A stretch of 20,119 bases of DNA from the NCBI GenBank assembly GCA_000226015.1, contig JH154961.1, forward strand, positions 140,292 to 160,410, written 5' to 3'. This document shows positions 9,051-16,033 of the stretch, piece by piece. How positions within the stretch are numbered: the first letter of the stretch is position 1; each line of letters opens with the position of its first letter. A model generated the notes under the pieces. The model was given only the letters and a program-made list of their open reading frames with translations, was not told where the DNA came from and did not search any database. Source of the DNA: Mnemiopsis leidyi (lineage: Eukaryota; Ctenophora; Tentaculata; Lobata; Bolinopsidae). The translations under genes and the position numbers were made by a program.

Positions 9051-11636
9051 CTAAAAGGCTATCTGACTGGTGGTATGATGTCTTGTCCTCATGTTCCGTG
9101 GTCTGTGATCAGGTTTAAACCTCAGCTGATCATCCTGGTTAGCCATCATCCCTCCGAAGGACCAGTTAGTCGACATGGACCTGCTCCTATTCCTCCAGAT
9201 ATCCTCCCCTCCTGACATCTGACGTTTAGTCTCTGTGCTACTGTCTCCCCCAACACCCCAGCCAGCGGACATGGCTCGGTCACGGTTCTTTCCCCCAGAC
9301 GATCTGTCTTGATGTGCCATGTTTGAGTGGTCAGCTCCGAACGTCCAGTTAGAGGACTGGTTCCTGTTTTGACATGCTCCTTTACCACCTGATCCACGCT
9401 GAGAGTTGTCTGTCGCACTATCACTAGAGAAGGACCAGTTGGTCGACAGATTCCGGTTCCCAACTCCACCCTTTCCACCACACTTTTGATCTCCCCCCGA
9501 GCAACCATCTTCAACTAATGACAAGTTTGAAAAGTTCCTGTTTCTTCCTGGCCCATCTCCAGAAGATTGTGTCCAGGTGGTTCCTTTAGCGTCTCCATCA
9601 ACCCCGAAGGTCCAGTTTGAGCTCATTGATCTGTTCCTGTTCTTGCCGGAATCTTCGCCGTAAGATTTCTGATATGCGGCTGTCTGTTCAGGGTGCTCTC
9701 CGACAAAGGACCAGTTAGAAGTCATGGCCCTGTTTCTGTTCTGTCCAGCATCCGCTTGAAAGAAAACACCACGCTCATTTCCTTGCTTCCATACTGATCC
9801 ATCACTGCCCTTCTCTCCTCTCTTCCATCCCGTTGCACCTCCGTGGTTCTTTCCTTTTCTCCATCCTGATTCATCCCCACTGTGCACGTCCATCACCCTT
9901 ATATTTCCTGATCTGATGTCAGCTCCGGTTAAGAAGTGATAGTGAGGACCTTGGCCTCCTCCTACTCCACAACCAGAGGAGGACAGGATCCTGGCTTTGT
10001 CCTTAGGAACCTGTCTTACATGATAATGTTTGTTACTCATGTCGGGACCTTTGTCACCCTTCTTCTTTGTATCTTTGGTTTTTGGACATACTACGCAAAC
10101 TTTCTTCTTCTGGGCATGACAACCGGGACAGTTGGCACAGCTGCATTTCTTCTGGGGAGGCAGCTCTTTTTGAGGATAGTCCCTCACATAAGACGTGCCA
10201 TACTTTGCTGGATCGGCTCCCAAGACGGTCTTACCCTTGCACTTCTCTTTGTTCCTCTCGGCCTCCTCCCTGTTTCGGCGAGCTTGATCTTCGTCACCTG
10301 GTCCACCGTACCGGTACCGTCTCCTCATCCCATCATCATCACATCCCAGCACCACGTTAGACCTGTTCTTCCACTTGTCGACCCTGTCCGGCGCCTCGTG
10401 GTAAAAGTTCCCATAGTCGAACTGACGGTGTAGGGAGCCGTCTATGTCTCTTCCCAACTTTACTTTTGTTCGCTCTGCTTTGTACTTGTTGGCATCGCGG
10501 TCTCGTGGGTCGTTTACTATTTCCCAGCATCCGTAGTCACTCTTTCGTTTCTCCATAGGGCCATCATAAGCTCCTTTCAGATGATCCACACTGTTTTTCT
10601 TTTTGTAGTCCGTCCTGTCTCGGTCCCCTTCTTTGCCTACAAACTCCAAGTCATACGAGGTTTGTGGTTTATACTTGTCTCCTCCAAGAACAACAGAATC
10701 TTTTGTGTTCTTCTTCTTGTAGTTAGGGCCCCTCTCCACAGCATCCTTCTCTACAAAATCTTCCCTGTTTGTGGTATCCCAATCTGATCTCCTGGGATCG
10801 TACATCCCCTTCACATGATCCTTCTTGTTCCGATTATTGTACTCCCATCTTTCTCCCTCGGTCCGAGGTACGAAATCTCCATCATAGGTGGTACCGTCCC
10901 TGCTGGCATGCTCGGAACAGAAGTAGGGACTGAGGAGATCGTCATGTTGGTGAGGGTGACTGTTAGCTGCACAGGGTGATATGCAGGACTGGCAGGTCTG
11001 ACAGGTGTCATCACCCAGGTGGTCTGCATCAGGTGTCATCCCGCACAAGACCAAGTCTCCTTCTCCTGGTATGCCCACGTGACTCTCGTCACAGTTCTCC
11101 GCTGAGCAGGCTACGTAACATTTGTCTTCCACTTCGACCGGGAAAATTTGGAATCCTCCTCCGATAACCACTTCTTTTTCCAGAGTATCTTCAGCTCCAG
11201 CAAAATTGTTGTCCCAAGGCGGCATCTGCCTTAACTTAGTCTTTTTTATCTTAAGTTTTGCGGGATAAGGTCTTGGAGTTGCTTTAATTATTGTCTTCTT
11301 GACCGTCTTTTTTTCCAGGGCTGGTTTAGGAGCTGGCTCCAGTTTTTTGGCGGGTGTTTTAATAAACTGTTTGGCTGGAACAACCACCACTTCCTCGATC
11401 ACCTCTTCAACCTCAGACTCGCTGCTCGACGAATCACTGCTAGACGACGGGGGTTTCACTTCTGACTCGGCTGTCGTGACGTTTAACTCCGCATCATATG
11501 CGTTAGACAGTCGGAAGTGAGAGAAAGAGTACCGCGGTTTTTTCTGTACAGTGACGGTCTCCTCTATTATCTCCTCCACCTCCTCCGAACTAGAGTCGGA
11601 ACTGCTGCTGTTGCTGGAGCTGCTGCTACTTGTCAT
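9051..11636 (-). CDS. SAXO-like tandem-repeat protein with C-terminal NRNR/NWSFG repeats
   Basis: The 861-codon CDS is uninterrupted; an in-frame TAA lies upstream near 11719 and the ATG at 11636 is the first after it. In order: two Ser/acidic modules (residues 2-32 and 62-88: poly-Ser/Asp, then EVEEIIEE or EVEEVIEE and a short Val run); a Lys/Pro-rich basic stretch (89-136); a Cys cluster CQTCQSCISPC (212-222); about 6.5 copies of a unit near 40 residues (247-487) with the pattern TxYxxDFVxKEGDR...YKKKN.KD.V.LGG; a second Cys cluster CSCANCPGC...CVVC (498-517); a Gly-rich hydrophilic region; and seven C-terminal repeats. The central pattern, together with a CxCxxCxxC cluster, resembles SAXO (FAM154) proteins, which bind and stabilise ciliary microtubules through 'Mn' repeats. 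The C-terminal NRNRxMSxNWSFG repeats I do not recognise. No signal peptide or membrane segment is seen. Real gene: near certain. SAXO relation: moderate. Confidence 0.72.
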   Translation of the reverse strand: MTSSSSSSNSSSSDSSSEEVEEIIEETVTVQKKPRYSFSHFRLSNAYDAELNVTTAESEVKPPSSSSDSSSSESEVEEVIEEVVVVPAKQFIKTPAKKLEPAPKPALEKKTVKKTIIKATPRPYPAKLKIKKTKLRQMPPWDNNFAGAEDTLEKEVVIGGGFQIFPVEVEDKCYVACSAENCDESHVGIPGEGDLVLCGMTPDADHLGDDTCQTCQSCISPCAANSHPHQHDDLLSPYFCSEHASRDGTTYDGDFVPRTEGERWEYNNRNKKDHVKGMYDPRRSDWDTTNREDFVEKDAVERGPNYKKKNTKDSVVLGGDKYKPQTSYDLEFVGKEGDRDRTDYKKKNSVDHLKGAYDGPMEKRKSDYGCWEIVNDPRDRDANKYKAERTKVKLGRDIDGSLHRQFDYGNFYHEAPDRVDKWKNRSNVVLGCDDDGMRRRYRYGGPGDEDQARRNREEAERNKEKCKGKTVLGADPAKYGTSYVRDYPQKELPPQKKCSCANCPGCHAQKKKVCVVCPKTKDTKKKGDKGPDMSNKHYHVRQVPKDKARILSSSGCGVGGGQGPHYHFLTGADIRSGNIRVMDVHSGDESGWRKGKNHGGATGWKRGEKGSDGSVWKQGNERGVFFQADAGQNRNRAMTSNWSFVGEHPEQTAAYQKSYGEDSGKNRNRSMSSNWTFGVDGDAKGTTWTQSSGDGPGRNRNFSNLSLVEDGCSGGDQKCGGKGGVGNRNLSTNWSFSSDSATDNSQRGSGGKGACQNRNQSSNWTFGADHSNMAHQDRSSGGKNRDRAMSAGWGVGGDSSTETKRQMSGGEDIWRNRSRSMSTNWSFGGMMANQDDQLRFKPDHRPRNMRTRHHTTSQIAF
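9115..9742 (-). repeat. seven C-terminal protein repeats (NRNRxMSxNWSFG)
   Basis: Within the repeat-protein CDS the NRN/NRD/NRS motif recurs at residues 633, 666, 699, 727, 757, 784 and 816, a spacing of 27-33. Each is followed by M(S/T)(S/T)NW(S/T)FG or a decayed form, then a Gly/Ser/Asp-rich spacer. Copies 1, 2 and 7 are closest to consensus; copy 3 has lost the Trp (NFSNLSL) and copy 6 reads AGWGVG. The DNA copies have diverged, so the array is old or under selection mainly at the protein level. Confidence 0.85.
10174..10898 (-). repeat. about 6.5 SAXO-like protein repeats
   Basis: Residues 247-487 of the repeat protein carry units of roughly 38-42 residues. The clearest two run from about 279 to 357; they share an EDFVEKD or LEFVGKEGDRD segment, then YKKKN(T/S), then KDSVVLGG or VDHLKGA. 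Later units are more diverged but keep an aromatic DY/DF and a closing V-LG-D, for example KVKLGRD, NVVLGCD and TVLGAD. Confidence 0.65.
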
Positions 11637-11640
11637 GGTC

Positions 11641-12012
11641 CTGTAGAGTAAGATAACTGGAAAGTCAGCTTCTTCGGATAATTTTTCATAAAAATACCAG
11701 TTTTAACTCTAGTTTATCGTGTTTATTGACAGAATCAGTATAATCTAATCAAGTTTTAATATGTTGCTACCTGGTGTGTTATGATTACTGTTTCGTAATG
11801 TAAAACCTGCGCTCATCCAGTTATTCGAACTTATTTCCCAGATTTGACTGAAATTGATAACATATTCATTCGTCAAGACTTTCTAACGTTTCTATAAATT
11901 TTCATGATTGGCTGCTACATAAAAACCGTCAAGGTATTAAAGTTCTAGATTCTGACATGCTGGTAACTTTTTAAGCTCAATTGTTTTTAAGCTAAGAGTT
12001 AGAAAAACTTAC
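11641..12012 (-). other. probable 5' UTR intron of the repeat-protein gene
   Basis: On the minus strand a TTCA|GTAAGT donor at 12012 pairs with an acceptor CTTACTCTACAG ending at 11641, four bases before the start codon. That would give a 372-bp intron in the leader, with the first exon lying above 12013. The CDS itself has no intron. Confidence 0.45.
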
Positions 12013-14473
12013 TGAAGGTTGAGCTGGTAGCTTGTTGATTATCAACTCAGAAGGCCGCGGTAACGTAAACAAACAATGTAAAGTTTGAAGTGACTCTGCC
12101 TGCAACTAATCACGTTAGAAGCACCTAATTAGGTCAGGAGCGTTTGATCATTGTTTAGAGCTAGCATTATATGAGCCTGTTAAAGCTTGTTATTGCGCTG
12201 TTGTGGTTACATCCAGTATATGACTAAACTGTTGATTTCAGGTTGTCATACATGTGCCAGCTGCTCACGATAGAGACAAATTCCTGGTTCAGTTTCACAA
12301 ATATTTCTGATAATTTGAACTTATCAGATCGGTATCTATTAGTATTGAACAAGAATATTTTCGAATCCGAATATTTTATATCTTATTCTTAGCAACATTA
12401 GAAATCGGCTATGAATTGCAAAATGTTACACGCTGAGCTCTGATCTATATAAACTTGGAGACAAAGTTACCGAAGTATTTACTGGTAGTCTGGTAGTGGT
12501 AGTGGCACTGGCAGATAAAATAGCTCCACGGTGCCCAACAATAAACGGTAATTGCGCCTCTAACTTCTAGCCCTAGGATAAAATTGGGAACAGTCTTGAG
12601 ATATGGTTTGAACGAAATAGCACTTCTAATCAAATTGAGATATTAAATAGCTCAATGTAAAATCTCGTGTCCTCTTGTCAATCCGAGATAAGATTGGCAG
12701 TATCGATCACAACTTAGTTTTACTTTTTGTATCGTCTCAAATTAGTATTGTATGGATATTGCCCCAATTTTACTTGTTTGTGTTCTTCTTAACATCCCAG
12801 CACTCTACAATGTAAATTGTTAATTTTTGCCCGCACTGAGCTGCAAGTGCGTCCTTTGAGTTTGAGTTAAAAATGGTTTGTTTTGAAGTGAAGTTCTACT
12901 TCTATAGTTGGCCACACTTTTTAAGCCGATCGTCCAAGATATCAAAACTAATGCAGCTGATCTAAAGCTGAGGTTGTGGGTGATAAACACCTCGTAATGA
13001 CCGATAGAAGGTGTGGAGCTGACAGTCTGACATACCATGGTGACCAGTAATCTCCTGCATGTAATGTCAGATCATTAGTGCAGACTGGTTATAGATCTAA
13101 TGTAGTAAAACCCAGAAGATACTGTCAGTACTGATGGATACGTTTTTCTGTGCAGCTGTTTCAACTGATCGGAAAACTTTCAAAGTTCTCCTAGATTTTT
13201 CACGTTTTTACCCAGAATTGCATTAAGTGTGGAGGTATTGACGGGGTTTCGCAGTTGCTTAAGTTTTTACTGTCCACATATCTGACCATTAATGATTGTA
13301 TCCGTGTCTGGTAGTGGTGAAAAAAGACCGGCAATTTTCCGAAATGAAGTCTCCATTTACATTCTGCTTATGGTATGCTAAGTAACATTCTGCTAATGCT
13401 ATGCTAAGTAACATTCTGCTAATGCTATGCTAAGTAACATTCTGCTATTGCTATGTTAATAAACACGAAAGCGTGGTGCTTGTAGCTGCTCGAAGAGTAA
13501 TGAGATTTAATATTGTATAGGTGTTGACGAGATTATATCCGTCTACCGAGATTACATCCGTCTATGTACGTTCAGCTTTGAGCTGCGAGAGTCGGGTTTC
13601 ACTATCACCGCGACAAAATAGGTGCTATAACTCCATATGTTCAGTGAGTTTTGCTGGGGACTTTTCATAAATGAAACCACGATGACAAATTAATAGTTAT
13701 CTGTTATAGCGTTATTCCGAGCTGAGCTCTAATAATAATGACTGATCATCGATAAAGTCAGGCCATCGCAGTGTCAGAAACACGTACCACTACCAGAACC
13801 AACCTACAAGTACAGCTGCAAATATAATATCGTGAATTGTTCCAACCTTCATGGGTAAAGGTTGTACTTGTAAGCCCTAGCTAGGTTGCAAGTGAATAGC
13901 AGAATTTTTAGAAACTGTAATTTATTTAGGGTTCAATTAAAAAATTAGATTACGAAATTCAAATCTTATGTGAATCTGAGCTGAGCTAAGCTCTAGCTGT
14001 AGCAGAATCTGACAATTCAGGGGTGGGGAGGATCAGGAATGTAATTTGACGTTGTGTTGAAGGTGCAGGAGCTGAGCAAGAGGTTCAGGTACCTAGGTTG
14101 GCTAATGACAGAAAATCAACAATGACGCACATTGTCATTGTCCACACCTGCGCTCCAGCATATTATAGAAAAATAATTACAGTCCTTTGCAGCAGGTTAT
14201 GATGTTTTTGTGACAATGACTGAAAGTGTAACTAGTCTTAGTCTCGCCACCAACATTGGCCCATTGTTAAACTCTGTTTTGACTTTGTAGACACTCGACA
14301 AAGCTACGCAAGTTGTCCCTGGCCATCTCGCTTGTCACAATCACGTGTAATTGTAAATGTAATTTCATATAATAATCCTTCTTGGTCTTCTAGCTTTCTT
14401 AGTCGTAGAAGCTTTTGAAGTTTTAATCCACTTATCAAGAATCGTATTGCTGAAATATTTAAATTCCCTAGTC
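12013..14473. other. non-coding stretch between divergent genes
   Basis: This separates the minus-strand repeat-protein gene from the plus-strand GPCR, so promoters of both probably lie here. I see no coding exon; the minus-strand frames at 12445-12633 and 12820-13038 lack splice context and protein-like motifs. An X-box-like sequence around 13032-13044 (ATACCATGGTGAC, RFX half-sites around CCATGG) would suit a ciliary gene but lies about 1 kb upstream of the proposed first exon. A 26-bp tandem repeat is listed separately. Confidence 0.4.
13357..13460 (+). repeat. 26-bp tandem repeat, four copies
   Basis: Four adjacent copies begin at 13357, 13383, 13409 and 13435. The unit begins TAACATTCTGCTAATGCTAT and ends GCTAAG. 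The two middle copies are identical; the outer two carry a few substitutions. Confidence 0.9.
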
Positions 14474-15669
14474 ATGGACATACAACTGCAACACACGCCA
14501 GTGACAACTTCATTCCAAACTACCAGCAACTATTTACTCTCGGTAATCATGTCGGGCATATTCCTGTTTGGGGGAATCTCTAATACTTTCTCTCTTCACT
14601 TCTTCTTGAAGCAGCGACCTGTTACTGCAACTGGTGTTATATTTAGAATGATAACTTTGGTGGATCTGATGACCTGTGTCCAGGCAAGCTTAAAAAATAA
14701 AATAGTATTCCAATTGAGTTTACAATTCTTTAGATTTCCTCCCGTATACTTCACGGATTTCCTCAATATTGCCAAAACCAAATTTTTCCCAACCCAAATT
14801 ACACAACACTCAGATCCCTTACCTCCACGACCCTCTTAAAAGCCTTGCCGTGTGAAGCGCGAGCGCTTGATGTCTGCTACTACAGTAGGCTACAAACCTA
14901 CAACAACCCTCCACACGCTAACTAGCACAACCCCCAGGTTCTGCCAGTCCTGATAACGTTCTCTTCCGGGAAAACAGATATAGTGTTCAGCTACCACTTC
15001 ATCTGTTCAACGTGGGCGTTCCTCAACAACCTCACCACCCTCCATTCCATGTTCCTGGTAGCTCTCCTCTCTGTATCCCGGTCAGTCACCCTCATCAACC
15101 CCTCCTGTCTCATCACACCCCGCACTGTCAGACTCCTCTCCCTGGGATACGCGACTGTGTTGGTCCTGGGTATCTGCTCAGTCCCGTTGTGGTACCCCCA
15201 CTTGCAGTACACTTACAATGATAACTACGGGTACTGCAGCATGGAGGTCGACAAAACAGTCAACATGGATCTCTATTTCAAACTGATATCTCTCTTTCTC
15301 TTTGTCCCCGTTATCCCAGTGTGCGGGAGCTGTGTTGTCTCGTTCTACCAACTGAGGAAGTCAGTAGCCGTGACACGCAACAATCACGTGATAACTTCAA
15401 CGAAACTTCATGCCACTCTTACTGTTCTGGTTGTCACAGTGATCTATATCATCTTCAATGTGCCTCTCTTCGTTTATCTCTCCCTGAACTATCACAATAA
15501 GGAGCTGGTCAAACAGGTACTGTCACGTGACCTGCAGCATCTACTCAGAGTTTTTCTGGATATTGTGTGTGTAGGACTAAATGCTGCTGTCAACCCTGTA
15601 CTTTACTTCTTCACCATAAACGACTACAGATCTGCTTTAAAGGAGCGGTGTTGTTTGGTCATGAGGTGA
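14474..15669 (+). CDS. class A (rhodopsin-like) GPCR, ligand unknown
   Basis: Two exons, 14474-14683 and 14938-15669, join in phase 0 inside TM2 to give 313 residues. Seven hydrophobic segments lie at about 20-46, 52-78, 91-118, 135-156, 182-206, 226-253 and 272-297. Class A landmarks are N37 in TM1, D64 and P73 in TM2, C93 at the top of TM3 paired with C170 in loop 2, R118 of the DRY position (here SRS), P246 in TM6 within FNVP (in place of CWxP) and N289-P-V-L-Y293. Two cysteines at 308-309 are likely palmitoylation sites. The extracellular N-terminus is short (about 20 residues), which suits a small-molecule or peptide receptor bound in the helical bundle. The intron appears to use a GC donor, CAG|GCAAGC, and a CCCCAG acceptor. 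D of DRY and the TM6 Trp/Cys are missing, as in many lineage-expanded invertebrate orphan receptors. I cannot assign a ligand. Confidence 0.88.
14684..14937 (+). other. GC-AG intron of the GPCR gene
   Basis: The exon ends TGTGTCCAG and the intron starts GCAAGC, matching the usual context of GC donors. No GT donor nearby keeps frame and an intact TM2. The acceptor is CAACCCCCAG. Reading on without splicing runs through a non-hydrophobic tail and a stop, losing TM3-7. Confidence 0.75.
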
Positions 15670-16033
15670 CAGGATATCATCATAATTATGAAAAAGATTG
15701 ATTTCTTGGTCTTTATTTTGAGATTCAAAACCTATTGTCCTCAAACTTTAAAGATTGAGCTGATAATATACTTATTCATACAGGCAGTACTATTTAGGAG
15801 GAAATGATAGTCAAGAAATAACGAATGCTTTTTATCTGAATTCAACATTTAAACTTCAAAAGAAAACCCAATTTCAATTTTCTACAGATTTCATTTATCG
15901 AGGGGCACGGTAGCCTCATTTCAAATAGTTAAAAACTTGATTCATCTTAGTTTCATAATCTTAAAACAAAATAATTTCAAAATTCAACCGTATCATTAAA
16001 TTCAATGTCGGACTGAAATCTGAATCAATAATT
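15670..16033. other. convergent 3' UTR region between the GPCR and the cystine-knot gene
   Basis: AT-rich with no ORF. A minus-strand AATAAA (TTTATT at 15712-15717) is a candidate polyadenylation signal for the cystine-knot gene, about 320 bp past its stop. No canonical plus-strand AATAAA for the GPCR stood out. Confidence 0.4.

Noticed and set aside
9936-10433. 165-codon plus-strand ORF opposite the repeat-protein gene
   Set aside because: Antisense shadow of a clear repeat-containing coding region.
12820-13038. 72-codon minus-strand ORF
   Set aside because: No splice sites, no motif and no compositional contrast with the spacer.
14684-14839. Continuation of GPCR exon 1 through the intron
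   Set aside because: The read-through peptide is not membrane-like and ends early; splicing to 14938 restores TM2 and the rest of the receptor.
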